Source of the DNA: Brevundimonas diminuta
Lineage (GTDB): Bacteria; Pseudomonadota; Alphaproteobacteria; Caulobacterales; Caulobacteraceae
Length of the DNA stretch: 64,000 nucleotides
NCBI RefSeq assembly: GCF_022654015.1
Contig: NZ_CP073063.1
Span: 1,798,001-1,862,000, forward strand
Reading direction: 5' to 3'
Shown: positions 1 through 8,321 of the stretch, piece after piece
Position numbering within the stretch: the first letter of the stretch is position 1
Layout: the number at the start of each line of letters is the position of its first letter
The notes under the pieces: model-generated
Database searches by the model: none
Seen by the model: only the letters and a program-made list of their open reading frames with translations
What the model was told of the DNA's origin: nothing
Position numbers and translations under genes: made by a program

Positions 1-593
1 AGAGTGACCGCCGGCGATGACGCGACTGGCGAAGGCGCCGACGCGCCTTCCTCACTCGCGGGCGCGGGTGCAGCGTCCGGCGCGTGGATCGCCAGCATGG
101 CCGCAGCCTGTGCGGTCTGCGCATCGGTCTCCCGCGCGGCCACGTCCGCCTGCGGCCGGGTCGGCACGTCGATGGTGCGCGTCATCGGCGGGTAGCAGAT
201 CGAGTCCTCAAGGCAGCCCTGATAGGTGATGTTGACCGACGTCGGCTCGCCCGCCTGCGTCAACGTCCGCGCCGACAGGGTCGCGCGACCCGCGTCATGC
301 CAGACGTCGACGACGCCGAAGCCCGGATCGTCCTTGGTTTCGCCAGCGGCCAGCTCCAGCGGCAGCGACTCCTTCCCGCCCGGCGTGCTGGCGACGGTGT
401 GGTCACGGTAGAGATAATGGCCAGGCGCAATGTCCCAGGCGAAGGCCAGGTCGCCGTCAGCCTCACGCGTCACCGTCAGAGCGAAGGCCTTGTCGGGCGA
501 AAGCGGAGCCTGACCCAGAGCCGAACCCGGCAGGGCGAAGGACAGGATTGCGAGAGCGGCGGGCAGCAGTCGGCGGAAAAACCTCATGGCCAT
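1..593 (-). CDS. dsbD: Thiol:disulfide interchange protein DsbD, N-terminal part (cut by window edge)
   Basis: Only the first ~197 residues are in the window; the gene runs off the left edge. The translation begins with a signal peptide (RRLLPAALAILSFALPGSALG) followed by a DsbD-alpha-type domain: a 'W-x-I-x-P-G-H-Y-L-Y-R-D' segment near residues 50-60 and 'Y-Q-G-C-L-E-D-S-I-C-Y-P-P', which carries the two redox cysteines of the family. DsbD passes electrons from cytosolic thioredoxin across the inner membrane to periplasmic thiol enzymes. The N-terminal domain seen here is the periplasmic electron-delivery module; the membrane and C-terminal thioredoxin domains would lie outside. An Ala-rich linker (residues ~165-195) follows the domain. 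Start is ATG at 593, with an alternative ATG two codons later at 587. It is divergent from the response regulator at 650. Confidence 0.85.
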   Translation of the reverse strand, partial: MAMRFFRRLLPAALAILSFALPGSALGQAPLSPDKAFALTVTREADGDLAFAWDIAPGHYLYRDHTVASTPGGKESLPLELAAGETKDDPGFGVVDVWHDAGRATLSARTLTQAGEPTSVNITYQGCLEDSICYPPMTRTIDVPTRPQADVAARETDAQTAQAAAMLAIHAPDAAPAPASEEGASAPSPVASSPAVT

Positions 594-609
594 CTCGTCG
601 GCAAGCGAG

Positions 610-626
610 CTTAAGTCAGGCTTAAG
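610..626. promoter_or_regulatory. Perfect direct repeat CTTAAG-N5-CTTAAG, PmrA-box-like (also fits CtrA box)
   Basis: Two identical CTTAAG hexamers are separated by TCAGG, an 11-bp period, in the short gap between dsbD and the response regulator gene. This matches the direct-repeat box bound by PmrA-type OmpR-family regulators, and the adjacent regulator is of that class, so autoregulation is the simplest reading. The same bases also satisfy TTAA-N7-TTAA, the CtrA box of Caulobacterales. Which protein binds is inference. Confidence 0.6.
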
Positions 627-649
627 CCGGAGCTTGCACGTCACACCGC

Positions 650-1303
650 ATGAGATTGCTCGCCATAGAAGACGATCCCGTCCTCGCCGACGGCCTCCAG
701 GTCGGGCTCAGCGCCTGCGGCTGGACGGTCGAGGTCGTCGGGCGGGTCGAGGACGCCCTCGCGGCGCTGGAAAGCTCGGCGTTCGATGCGGTCGTGCTGG
801 ACCTGGGTCTTCCGGACGGCGACGGCCTATCGGTGCTGCGTTTCGTTCGAGAGCGCGACATGGACGTCGGCGTGGTGGTCTTGTCGGCGCGCGACGACAG
901 TCGGGACCGAATCGCGGGTCTGGACGCCGGCGCGGACGATTATGTCGGCAAACCGTTCGATCTCGACGAGCTGGCCGCGCGATTGCGCGCGGTGCGGCGT
1001 CGCCTGCTCGGACGTTCGACCCCCGCCTTGCGCCACGGCGGGGTGACCCTCGATCCCAAGTCGCGTCTGGCCTGGCGTGAAGAGGGGGACCTGCCCCTTT
1101 CGAGACGTGAGTTCGCCATCCTAGAGGCGCTGATGGAAAGGCCCGCACAGGTCCTCTCGCGCAGCCAGCTGGAAGAACGCCTGTACGGCTGGCAGGAGGA
1201 GATCGGCTCCAACGCCGTGGAAGTGCATATCCACTATCTGCGGGCCAAGTTGGGAGCCGGCTTCATCCGCACCGTGCGCGGCGTGGGATACACCCTGCAA
1301 TGA
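650..1303 (+). CDS. OmpR-family response regulator (QseB/PmrA-like)
   Basis: A 217-residue two-domain regulator. The receiver domain (residues 1-115) has the acidic pocket E7-D8-D9, phospho-acceptor D51 in 'VVLDLGLPDG', the conserved Ser of 'VVVLSARD' and the Lys of 'YVGKPFDLDEL'. The C-terminal winged helix (about 125-217) ends with the classic 'VEVHIHYLRAKLG...IRTVRGVGYTL'. It is expected to be phosphorylated by the histidine kinase whose ATG overlaps its stop codon at 1300-1303. The sequence is closest in style to QseB, PmrA and TctD. It probably recognises the direct repeat at 610-626 and so may control itself and divergent dsbD. The signal sensed cannot be read from the sequence. Confidence 0.93.
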   Translation: MRLLAIEDDPVLADGLQVGLSACGWTVEVVGRVEDALAALESSAFDAVVLDLGLPDGDGLSVLRFVRERDMDVGVVVLSARDDSRDRIAGLDAGADDYVGKPFDLDELAARLRAVRRRLLGRSTPALRHGGVTLDPKSRLAWREEGDLPLSRREFAILEALMERPAQVLSRSQLEERLYGWQEEIGSNAVEVHIHYLRAKLGAGFIRTVRGVGYTLQ

Positions 1304-2631
1304 GCTCCATTCGCCTGCGTCTGTTCGCCACCCTCGCGCTCGTGACCGCCCTGGTCTGGGGCGGCGCGGTCGTCTGGGTCGAAATCCAGACCCGGTCCGA
1401 AGTGCAACGGGTGCTGGACCGGCGCCTGATGGAATCGGCCCGCATGGTTTCGTCATTGATGCAGGCCGGCAGCGTGCGCCCGGCGATCCAGGCTCCGGAC
1501 ACCGGGGCCGCCGATGTCTACGACCGTCAGCTCTCCTGCCAGATCTGGTCGCTTGAAGGCGATCTGATCGGTCGGTCGCAAAGCGCGCCTGCCGAGCGGT
1601 TGTCGGAAAGGGGCGACGGATTTTCTGAGCGCACGATCCGGGGCGAGCGCTGGCGCGTCTATGCTGTGCATGATCGTGACGCCGGTTTCCGGGTCATGGT
1701 CGGGGACAATCTGGCCGTTCGCGAACATCTGGTCGGCAATGTCGTCACCGCCTTGATCGGTCCGGCGGTCCTCGGTCTGCTGGTGCTGGGCGTGCTGATC
1801 TGGTGGTCGGTTGGGCGGGGGCTGGCCCCTATTCGACAAATGACACGCAGCCTTGCGGTACGGGATGCGGAAGATCTGACGGCGTTGGACGTCTCCCCGG
1901 ACGCCCGCGAACTCCGTCCCTTTGCCCTGGCGCTGAACGACCTGATGTCACGCCTTGGTGCGGCGCGGCGTCGCGAGGCCGAGTTCACGGCCGCCGCCGC
2001 ACACGAGTTGCGTACCCCTCTGGCGGGCCTGCGTGTCCAGGCGCAGATTGCGGCGTCGTCTTCGGAACCTGCCGTTCGAAGCCACGCTCTGGAGCAGATC
2101 CAGACTTCCGTCGATCGCACCGCCCGCCTCGTCACGGGGCTTCTCGCCCTAGCGCGAGCGGACGAGATGCCGGTTAGCGATGAAAATCGTCGCTGGGTGA
2201 CGCTCCGATCACTGTTTGCGGGAGCGGAAGGCGATTCCCGGGTGTCGATCGTCGAAGGTGACGCCCTGCTGAACGTGGATCCGGATCGCTTCGGGGCGGC
2301 GGCCGCAAATCTCCTCGCCAACGCACAGGCGCACGCAGAGTCTTCAATCCTAATTAGCTACGACCCGACTTCCGGACGCTTGATCGTCGAGGACGACGGA
2401 CCGGGGGTGGCCTTCTCGGATCTACATCGGTTGGGTAGGCGCTTCTTCCGCGCGTCGAATGCGCCTTTAGGGGGAAGCGGACTGGGCCTCTCTATCGTCC
2501 TCGCCACTGTGAGGGCCCATAGGGGCGAGGTGCAGTTTCTCCGGTCAGCAGATGGGGGGCTTCGTGTTGAGGTGACGATTCCGGAGCAGGCTCCGGGGTT
2601 TGTGCGCAGCTCAACCACACCGATCGATTGA
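1300..2631 (+). CDS. Sensor histidine kinase (QseC/PmrB-like)
   Basis: A 443-residue inner-membrane kinase translated from an ATGA overlap with its regulator. There is a transmembrane helix at residues ~8-28, a periplasmic sensor region, and a second helix at ~147-170 (VVTALIGPAVLGLLVLGVLI). A HAMP-like linker follows. The H box 'AAAHELRTPLAGLRVQAQ' contains the phospho-acceptor His. The ATPase domain has an N box (NLLANAQAHAE), G1 (VEDDGPGV) and G2 (GGSGLGLSIV). The length and the short periplasmic domain (~120 residues) fit QseC/PmrB kinases. The ligand is unknown. Confidence 0.93.
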   Translation: MSSIRLRLFATLALVTALVWGGAVVWVEIQTRSEVQRVLDRRLMESARMVSSLMQAGSVRPAIQAPDTGAADVYDRQLSCQIWSLEGDLIGRSQSAPAERLSERGDGFSERTIRGERWRVYAVHDRDAGFRVMVGDNLAVREHLVGNVVTALIGPAVLGLLVLGVLIWWSVGRGLAPIRQMTRSLAVRDAEDLTALDVSPDARELRPFALALNDLMSRLGAARRREAEFTAAAAHELRTPLAGLRVQAQIAASSSEPAVRSHALEQIQTSVDRTARLVTGLLALARADEMPVSDENRRWVTLRSLFAGAEGDSRVSIVEGDALLNVDPDRFGAAAANLLANAQAHAESSILISYDPTSGRLIVEDDGPGVAFSDLHRLGRRFFRASNAPLGGSGLGLSIVLATVRAHRGEVQFLRSADGGLRVEVTIPEQAPGFVRSSTTPID

Positions 2632-2747
2632 CGAATATGTCGGCATTCCGGGCCGCAAGCTAAAAGGGCTGCGAAGGATCGGCGGCGGATGTTGAAGCCC
2701 GTTTTGTCCGAACGTCCACTTCTGGGCTACAAACCAATGTCCGCTGT

Positions 2748-2799
2748 TGGCGCTTCTGAGAAATTGAGGTTCGACCGCCCCTCATGGCGCTTCTGAGAA
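2748..2799. repeat. Short direct repeat (two 15-bp copies) in intergenic repeat debris
   Basis: The 15-mer TGGCGCTTCTGAGAA occurs at 2748-2762 and again at 2785-2799. It lies in the 260-bp gap between two convergent genes. The surrounding bases (for example the ATGTCCGCTG motif near 2737-2746) resemble the dispersed repeats near 7490 and 9800-11300, so the gap probably contains decayed copies of that family. No gene is supported between 2632 and 2892. Confidence 0.5.
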
Positions 2800-2849
2800 G
2801 GTAGGCGCTACCGAACCCATAGGATTTTCCAGCCTCCTTCTGTCCGGAA

Positions 2850-2879
2850 TTGCCGGGCGATCTGGCGATCACCCGGCAA
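2850..2879. terminator. Hairpin between convergent genes, possible terminator
   Basis: TTGCCGGG (2850-2857) and CCCGGCAA (2872-2879) form a perfect 8-bp stem just beyond the stop of the SDR gene on the minus strand. No clear U-tract follows on either strand, so it is not a textbook intrinsic terminator. Confidence 0.35.
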
Positions 2880-2892
2880 GCGGCTGCTGAAC

Positions 2893-3639
2893 TTAGAGTT
2901 CCTGAGCCGTCGGCCGAAACAGGATCTCGTTGATCCCAACGTCCTCGGGTTCGTTGATGGCGAAGGCGACCAGCCGGGCCAGGGTTTCGGCAGGTACGCC
3001 GATCTGACCCACATAATCCTGGTTGGCCTTTTGGACGTCCGTCTCGCTGATGTGATCGAGGAGTTCAGTCTTGACCGCGCCAGGGGAGATGGTCGTGGTC
3101 CGGATATTATGGGGCGCCATCTCCTGACGCAGGCCTTCCGAAAGGGCGCGCACCGCGAACTTGGTCGCGGAATAGACCGCCGAACCGCCGAACAGCTTGT
3201 GGCCCGCGACGGACGAGACGTTGATGATGTGGCCGGACTTCTGGGCGATCATGTGCGGCAGCGCGGCGGCGACGCCGTGGAGGACGCCCTTCAGATTGAC
3301 GTCGATCATCTGATCCCATTCGTCGACCTTGACCCGCTCTAGCGGCGACAGGGGCATGACGCCGGCGTTGTTGATCAGCACGTCGATGCGGCCATAGGTC
3401 TCGACGGCGGCCGCGACCAGTCGTTGGAGGTCGTCCCGCTTCGTTACGTCCGTCGCCACGGCGATGGCCTTGCCCCCTGCTTCGGTGATCTCAGCCACGA
3501 GGGCGTCGATGCGGTCGGTGCGGCGCGCGCCGAGGACGACGGCCGCGCCCTTTGCGGCCAGGTGACGGGCTGCCGCCGCGCCCATGCCGCTCGATGCGCC
3601 TGTGATGACGACGGTCTTGCCTGTGATGTTGTCGGTCAT
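2893..3639 (-). CDS. Short-chain dehydrogenase/reductase (SDR)
   Basis: A 248-residue classical SDR. The cofactor loop T-G-A-S-S-G-M-G is at residues ~12-19, 'NNAGV' follows in the Rossmann fold, and the catalytic Ser/Tyr/Lys set is present ('NVSSVAG' then 'YSATK'). It is probably an NAD(P)H-dependent oxidoreductase for a small carbonyl or alcohol. The substrate is not predictable, but the family includes the YdfG/serine-dehydrogenase type. The start ATG at 3639 overlaps the upstream cupin stop as ATGA, so the two are translationally coupled. A longer reading frame upstream exists but would run through the cupin gene. It is the last gene of a LysR-flanked operon (MFS, hydrolase, cupin, SDR). 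Confidence 0.9.
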   Translation of the reverse strand: MTDNITGKTVVITGASSGMGAAAARHLAAKGAAVVLGARRTDRIDALVAEITEAGGKAIAVATDVTKRDDLQRLVAAAVETYGRIDVLINNAGVMPLSPLERVKVDEWDQMIDVNLKGVLHGVAAALPHMIAQKSGHIINVSSVAGHKLFGGSAVYSATKFAVRALSEGLRQEMAPHNIRTTTISPGAVKTELLDHISETDVQKANQDYVGQIGVPAETLARLVAFAINEPEDVGINEILFRPTAQEL

Positions 3640-4145
3640 TGATCGGCCTTTGCTTCTGTGGCCGACGTGTCGGCGAGATACTGTTCGTCGGTCACATGCT
3701 CCATCCAGGTGACGGGAGAGCCGTTCTGGCTTTCCTGGATGGCGATGTGGGTCATGGCCTCGTGCGGCGTCGCGCCGTGCCAGTGTTTGTGCTCGGGCGG
3801 GCACCACAGGATGTCGCCGGCGTGGAATTCCAGCTTCGGTCCGCCCTCGATCTGGGTCCAGCCGACGCCTTCGGTGACGATCAGGGTCTGGCCCAGCGGG
3901 TGGACGTGCCAGGCGGTGCGGGCGCCGGGCTCGAAGTGGACGATGGCGCCGCCGACGCGGGAGGGCGCCTCGCGCTGGAACTGGCCGCTAATGGTCACGC
4001 GGCCGGTGAAGAAGTCAGGCGAACCTACGCTTGTGGTCTGGTCGGCCTTGCGTGTGATGTCCATGACGGGTGCGTCTCCTTGCGTCTGCATGGGGAGCTC
4101 TCCGCCCAACAAGGCGGCTGTGGCTGAAACAATCGAGCCGATCAC
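3636..4145 (-). CDS. Cupin-domain protein ((R)-mandelonitrile-lyase/quercetinase-like)
   Basis: A single-domain cupin. Motif 1 is '[20 protein letters not shown]' with the metal-binding HxH and Glu, and motif 2 is '[15 protein letters not shown]'. The sequence style is that of small cupins annotated as (R)-mandelonitrile lyase-like or carboxymuconolactone-associated. The start is uncertain. A GTG at 4145 overlaps the hydrolase stop as GTGA (169 residues). An ATG at 4091 has GGAG upstream. An ATG at 4064 follows AAGGAG and gives a 142-residue protein beginning MDITRK, which looks most like family N-termini. It is a probable metal-dependent lyase or oxygenase; the substrate is unknown. Confidence 0.85.
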   Translation of the reverse strand: MIGSIVSATAALLGGELPMQTQGDAPVMDITRKADQTTSVGSPDFFTGRVTISGQFQREAPSRVGGAIVHFEPGARTAWHVHPLGQTLIVTEGVGWTQIEGGPKLEFHAGDILWCPPEHKHWHGATPHEAMTHIAIQESQNGSPVTWMEHVTDEQYLADTSATEAKADQ

Positions 4146-5236
4146 GACAGATGCTCTTCGAAGAACTGGGTCAGGCGATCGAAGGGGATCAGATCGACGC
4201 GGTCGTAGAGATCGACGTGGCTGGCGCCCGGGACGATCACCAGTTCCTTGGGCTCGGTCGCCGCCGCGAAGGCGGCCTCGCTAAAGTAGCGCGAGTGGGC
4301 GTTCTCGCCGTGGATCAGCAAGATCGGCCGGGGCGAAATCTCGGCGATATAGGTCATCAGCGGGAAGGTCATGAACGACAGCGGCGTCGTGACCGACCAG
4401 GCGTTGCCGGAGTTCACCGCCCGCGCGTGATAGCCGCGCGGCGTCATATAGTAGGCGTGGTAGTCGACCAGAAACTGAGGTTCGCCGCCCTTCAGCTCGT
4501 TGGCGGCAGGACCGTAGGCAGGGCCGCCGTTGCGGGCATCGACCCAGCGCTGGCGGCTCATCTGCTCCAGTGATTGGGCCCGCTGCTCAGGCGTGACGCT
4601 GTCGTTGTAGCCGCGCGACATGACGCGGGACATGTCATACATTGTGCTGGTCGCGACCGCCTTGACCCGCTTGTCCGTGGCGACGGCGTTCAGCGCCATG
4701 CCGCCCCAGCCGCAGATGCCGATGACGCCGATCCGCTCTTGGTCGACCGATGGGTGCAGGCCGAGGAAGTCGACCGCCGCCATGAAGTCTTCGGTGTTGA
4801 TGTCGGGCGAGGCGACGTTGCGCGGCTCTCCGCCGCTCTCACCTGTGAAGGAGGGATCGAACGCCAGGGCCACGAATCCCCGCGCCGCCATGGTCTGGGC
4901 GTACAGGCCCGACGACTGCTCCTTGACTGCACCGAACGGACCGCCGACCGCGAGAGCCGCCAGGCGCTGGCCGTCGCGGCCCTTGGGTCGATAGAGGTCG
5001 CCCGTCAGCGTAATGCCGTATCGGTTGGTGAAGGTGACCTTCTGGTGGTCGACCGTGTCGTTGCGGGGGAACACCTTGTCCCAGTCGCTGATCATGGTCT
5101 GCGCCTTTGCATTGGAGGTGGGGAGGAGCGACGCGGCGGCCAGGGCGGTCACGCCGGCGCCGGTCAGTTTCATCAGGCCGCGACGGTCCATCGCGGAGGC
5201 TGGCCAGGTCTGAAGGTCGGGGGAAGTCTGCGTCAT
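4142..5236 (-). CDS. Tat-exported alpha/beta hydrolase-fold protein
   Basis: A 364-residue protein. The N-terminus 'MDRRGLMKLTGAGVTALAAASLLP' (from residue 16) is a twin-arginine-type signal with a hydrophobic stretch, so it is likely periplasmic. The body has hydrolase-fold segments: an oxyanion-loop-like 'VGGPFGAVKEQSSG', a nucleophile-elbow position 'GICGWGG', and a late Asp/His region 'ILLIHGENAHSRYFSE...VPGASHVDLYD'. In related YcjY-like proteins the elbow is GICASGG with Ser as nucleophile; here Trp occupies that place and a Cys lies two residues before it. Either the Cys acts, as in dienelactone hydrolases, or the enzyme is unconventional. It is the second gene of the operon after the MFS pump. 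Confidence 0.85.
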   Translation of the reverse strand: MTQTSPDLQTWPASAMDRRGLMKLTGAGVTALAAASLLPTSNAKAQTMISDWDKVFPRNDTVDHQKVTFTNRYGITLTGDLYRPKGRDGQRLAALAVGGPFGAVKEQSSGLYAQTMAARGFVALAFDPSFTGESGGEPRNVASPDINTEDFMAAVDFLGLHPSVDQERIGVIGICGWGGMALNAVATDKRVKAVATSTMYDMSRVMSRGYNDSVTPEQRAQSLEQMSRQRWVDARNGGPAYGPAANELKGGEPQFLVDYHAYYMTPRGYHARAVNSGNAWSVTTPLSFMTFPLMTYIAEISPRPILLIHGENAHSRYFSEAAFAAATEPKELVIVPGASHVDLYDRVDLIPFDRLTQFFEEHLS

Positions 5237-5258
5237 GTCGGGCTCCCTGGGTTTGGGT

Positions 5259-6449
5259 TCAGCGGGGTTTCAGCAGGGTGCGTCCATCGCGGACGATCAG
5301 CACCGCCACGGCGGCGAGGGCGATGCTGGCGATCAGGACGGCGTGGATCGAGAGGTGGTCGAGGAGCAGGCCACCGACGACGGCGCCCAGAAGGATCGAG
5401 GCCTGGACGGCGGCGACCATCAGACCGCCTGCGGCTTCAGGCGCGTCTTCGGCGTTCTGCGACATCCAGGTCATCCAGATCACCGACATGGCGGTGTTCA
5501 TGGCGCCCCAGACGACTAGAAGAACCCCTGCTGCGATCGGCCAGCCGCCGACGACCAGCAGGCCGGCGGTGACCGCGCCCATGGTCAGGGCCGGCAGACG
5601 CAGTAGCCTGGAGACGTCACCTGTGATGAAGCGGCCCGAGGCCCAGGTGCCCACGAAGCCGGCGCAACCGAGCGTGAGCAGCAGGATCGACAGGCCGGTG
5701 ACGCCCACGCCGGTTACCTGTTCGAGGAAGGGCCGCAGGTATGTGAAAAGGGTGAAGGCCGAGCCCCACGACAGCATCGAGGAGATAAGGCCGATCAGGA
5801 AATACCGCCGACGCAGCAGGTCCAGCGTATCGCCGATCCCCCGCTGTCCACGGGCCGGCAGCGACGGTAGGGCGACGAGGTGCCAGACCAGATTGGCGGC
5901 CACGAGCGGCGTCAGCGCCCAGAAGACCTCGCGCCAGCCGAACAGGCCGCCGAAATAGCTGCCGATCGGCGCGGCGAAGGCGGCGGCGATCGCTTGCCCG
6001 CCATACATCAGGGCAAGGGCGCGCGGCACATCCGACGCCGGGACCAGTCGCATGATGACGGAGGTCGCCAGCGCCCAGAAGCCGCCGATGCACAGGCCGA
6101 GCACGGCACGGCCGCCCATCAGGACCTCGAAGTTCGGGGCGGCTGCGACCAGGACCAGTGACACACCCATCAGGCCGGTCAGACCGATGAGAACCCACTT
6201 GCGATTCAGCCGCCCTGCGACCGTGCTCACGGCTAGGCTGGCGATGACAGCGAACAGGCCGCTGATCGACACGGCTTGGCCGGTCTGCCCGACGGAGGCG
6301 TCGAGGCCCTCGGCCATAGGCGTCAGCAGGCTGACCGGCATGAACTCCGACGCGATCAGCAGCGCCACGCACAGCGCCATCGATAGCACTGCGCCCCAGG
6401 CGGCGGTCGGCGTCGTGGCTTCGGATGTGGGTGCCGCGGCGGCGAGCAT
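5259..6449 (-). CDS. MFS efflux transporter, DHA1 family (AraJ/NepI-like)
   Basis: A 396-residue protein with about 12 hydrophobic segments across its length. The motif after TM2 ('VAGRLNRKWVLIGLTGLMG') is the MFS signature loop, and 'GRAVLGLCIGGFWALA' is the antiporter-type motif in TM5. The residues 'SEFMPVSLLTPMAEGL' in TM1 are typical of the AraJ/YdeA/NepI branch, which exports sugars, purine nucleosides or drugs by proton antiport. It is the first gene of the operon that continues with hydrolase, cupin and SDR (22-bp gap to the next gene). It is divergent from a LysR gene, its probable regulator. Confidence 0.9.
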   Translation of the reverse strand: MLAAAAPTSEATTPTAAWGAVLSMALCVALLIASEFMPVSLLTPMAEGLDASVGQTGQAVSISGLFAVIASLAVSTVAGRLNRKWVLIGLTGLMGVSLVLVAAAPNFEVLMGGRAVLGLCIGGFWALATSVIMRLVPASDVPRALALMYGGQAIAAAFAAPIGSYFGGLFGWREVFWALTPLVAANLVWHLVALPSLPARGQRGIGDTLDLLRRRYFLIGLISSMLSWGSAFTLFTYLRPFLEQVTGVGVTGLSILLLTLGCAGFVGTWASGRFITGDVSRLLRLPALTMGAVTAGLLVVGGWPIAAGVLLVVWGAMNTAMSVIWMTWMSQNAEDAPEAAGGLMVAAVQASILLGAVVGGLLLDHLSIHAVLIASIALAAVAVLIVRDGRTLLKPR

Positions 6450-6499
6450 GGTGGTCTCCCTCTTTCGTCGAGGGACAAACTAGGCGCTGGCCTTCAAAG

Positions 6500-6549
6500 C
6501 GATTAGCCATGGAGATCGGCATGAACTAATCGATGTAGACGATTAATCG
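6500..6549. promoter_or_regulatory. Cluster of CGATTA/TAATCG half-sites, probable LysR operator
   Basis: The gap between the divergent MFS and lysR genes contains CGATTAG (6500-6506), a dyad TAATCG-N7-CGATTA (6527-6545) and a perfect palindrome CGATTAATCG (6540-6549). The dyad has the T-N11-A form bound by LysR-type regulators. The half-site spacing suggests regulatory and activation sub-sites. Confidence 0.55.
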
Positions 6550-6560
6550 AGAGGCCAACC

Positions 6561-7451
6561 ATGGGCGGACCGGACCTGAACCAGTTGACCTGGTTCCAGA
6601 TCGTCGCGGAGGAGCGCAGCTTCACCAAGGCCGCCGCCCGGATCGGCGTAGCGCAATCCACGCTCAGCCATGCCATCCGTCAGCTTGAGGCGCGTCTGGG
6701 CATCCGGTTGCTGACCCGCACGACGCGCAGCGTGGCGCCCACGGCAGCCGGCGAGCGTCTGCTTCAGACGATCACCCCGCGCCTGGCCGAGATCGAACAG
6801 GAGATCGAAAGTCTGACCAGCGTGCGGGACAGGCCGGCAGGCTCCATCCGACTGACCCTGTCCGACCACGCTTTGGACAGCGTGGTCTGGCCCAAACTCA
6901 AGCCGGTCCTCGCCGCCTATCCCGACATCAAGGTCGAACTGATCCTCGACAGCACCTTCCGCAACATCGTCGAAGAGCGGTTCGACGCCGGCGTTCGACT
7001 CGGCGAAAGCGTCGAGAAGGACATGATCGCCGTGCGCATCGGTCCCGACTGGCGTCTCGTCGCCGTCGCGTCACCCGCCTATCTGGCCGAACGCGGGAGG
7101 CCGCAGCACCCCAAGGACCTAGTGGCCCACGCGTGCATCAACATGCGCCACGAGTCGGCGGGCAGCCTCTATGCCTGGGAGTTCGAGAAGGACGGTCAGG
7201 CCCTGCGCGTCCGGGTCGACGGCCAAGTCACCTTCAACAACTCCTACGCCATGATCGACGCGGCCGTCAGCGGGCTGGGAATCGCCTATGTGCCGGAGGA
7301 CATCGTCGCGGCGAATCTGGCGTCAGGCGCGTTGGAACTGGTTTTGGACGACTGGTCCCCAAGGTTCGACGGCTATTTCCTCTACTATCCCAGCCGCCGA
7401 CAGAACCTCGCCGCCTTTCAGATCGTGATGGATGCGCTCCGCCATCGATGA
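6561..7451 (+). CDS. LysR-type transcriptional regulator
   Basis: A 296-residue protein. The N-terminal winged helix (residues 1-62) reads 'LNQLTWFQIVAEERSFTKAAARIGVAQSTLSHAIRQLEARLGIRLLTRTTRSV', a textbook LysR HTH. A substrate-binding-type effector domain follows (about 90-296), with 'GSIRLTLSDHALDSVVWPKL' at its beginning and 'SGLGIAYVPEDIV' near the end. The start ATG is preceded by GAGAGG at 6549-6554. It is placed to control the divergent MFS/hydrolase/cupin/SDR operon and itself through 6500-6549. The inducer is unknown. Confidence 0.93.
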   Translation: MGGPDLNQLTWFQIVAEERSFTKAAARIGVAQSTLSHAIRQLEARLGIRLLTRTTRSVAPTAAGERLLQTITPRLAEIEQEIESLTSVRDRPAGSIRLTLSDHALDSVVWPKLKPVLAAYPDIKVELILDSTFRNIVEERFDAGVRLGESVEKDMIAVRIGPDWRLVAVASPAYLAERGRPQHPKDLVAHACINMRHESAGSLYAWEFEKDGQALRVRVDGQVTFNNSYAMIDAAVSGLGIAYVPEDIVAANLASGALELVLDDWSPRFDGYFLYYPSRRQNLAAFQIVMDALRHR

Positions 7452-7555
7452 AGCTGAAGGTCTGCTATCCAGCCAGACGTCAATGTCCGCTACTGGCGCA
7501 TCAGCGCTGTCTGAAGCGTATGGTGAGGAGGGGGCGTTGATCGTGGGAGGTGGCC

Positions 7556-8182
7556 ATGAGCCAGCCCGATCTTTTTTGTCTACCTCGTAAGCCCTGGAAT
7601 GCTGGTCGGATGACTGGAGCCAAGGTCCCACTCAAGCCTAAGCACATCTGGGCAATCCGACAGCATCTTAAATCGGTTGGATCGGTCCGGGATCTGGCGA
7701 TGTTCAACATCGCGCTGGACGCGAAGCTCCGAGGCTGTGATCTGGTGAAGCTTCGGCTAGCGGATATCGCTCAAGGCGGAGCCATTCGCCAGCGCTCGAC
7801 CATCATTCAGCAAAAGACAGGTCGCCCGGTCCCGTTCGAGATAACTGAGGCCGCGAGGGAGGCGCTAGCGCATTGGCTGGAGCGCCGGGGGCGCCGACGC
7901 GACGACTGGCTGTTTCCCAGCCGTAGCAAAGAGGGCGCGCACATAGGCACGCGCCAGTATGCTCGGCTGGTCGATACTTGGGTAAGAATGATCGACCTAA
8001 ACCCAAGTGCGTATGGGACCCACAGCCTGCGACGGACAAAGGTAGCGTTGATTTACAAAAAGACCGGAAATCTGCGCGCGTGTCAGCTTCTGCTCGGTCA
8101 CGGAAAGCTGGAAAGCACCGTTAGATACCTCGGCATCGAAGTCGATGACGCTTTGGAGATATCGGAACAGATCGACCTTTAA
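7556..8182 (+). CDS. Tyrosine recombinase/integrase, catalytic-domain-only
   Basis: A 208-residue protein with the tyrosine-recombinase set: Arg in 'KLRGCDLVKLRL', Lys in 'QQKTGRPVPFEI', 'H-S-L-R-R' (HxxR), 'LLGHGKLEST' (His) and the nucleophile Tyr in 'VRYLGIE'. It lacks the usual N-terminal core-binding domain. Near-identical blocks (PLKPKHIWAIR, YGTHSLRRTK, ALIYKKTGNLRACQLLLGH) are familiar from a widespread, highly conserved proteobacterial family of ~200 residues whose target is not known to me. ATG at 7556 follows GGGAGG; an in-frame GTG at 7550 is less likely. It marks the left edge of a patch of accessory DNA. Confidence 0.88.
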   Translation: MSQPDLFCLPRKPWNAGRMTGAKVPLKPKHIWAIRQHLKSVGSVRDLAMFNIALDAKLRGCDLVKLRLADIAQGGAIRQRSTIIQQKTGRPVPFEITEAAREALAHWLERRGRRRDDWLFPSRSKEGAHIGTRQYARLVDTWVRMIDLNPSAYGTHSLRRTKVALIYKKTGNLRACQLLLGHGKLESTVRYLGIEVDDALEISEQIDL

Positions 8183-8321
8183 GCCGGCTTTCGGGCAGTT
8201 CTTTGGAGAGCGGACTGCCCAAAAGTCTGCTTAGGGTGGTTAGCGGACGTTGCGCCACGCGGCCTCTAGACCCCAGCTTGAAGCCCGCGTAACGCGGATC
8301 ATCAGCCTTGAGGGTATCAAT

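Noticed and set aside
2893..3807. SDR gene extended to 304 residues
   Set aside because: The extra 56 residues run through the cupin gene in another frame and do not resemble an SDR N-terminus; ATG 3639 with an ATGA overlap is preferred.
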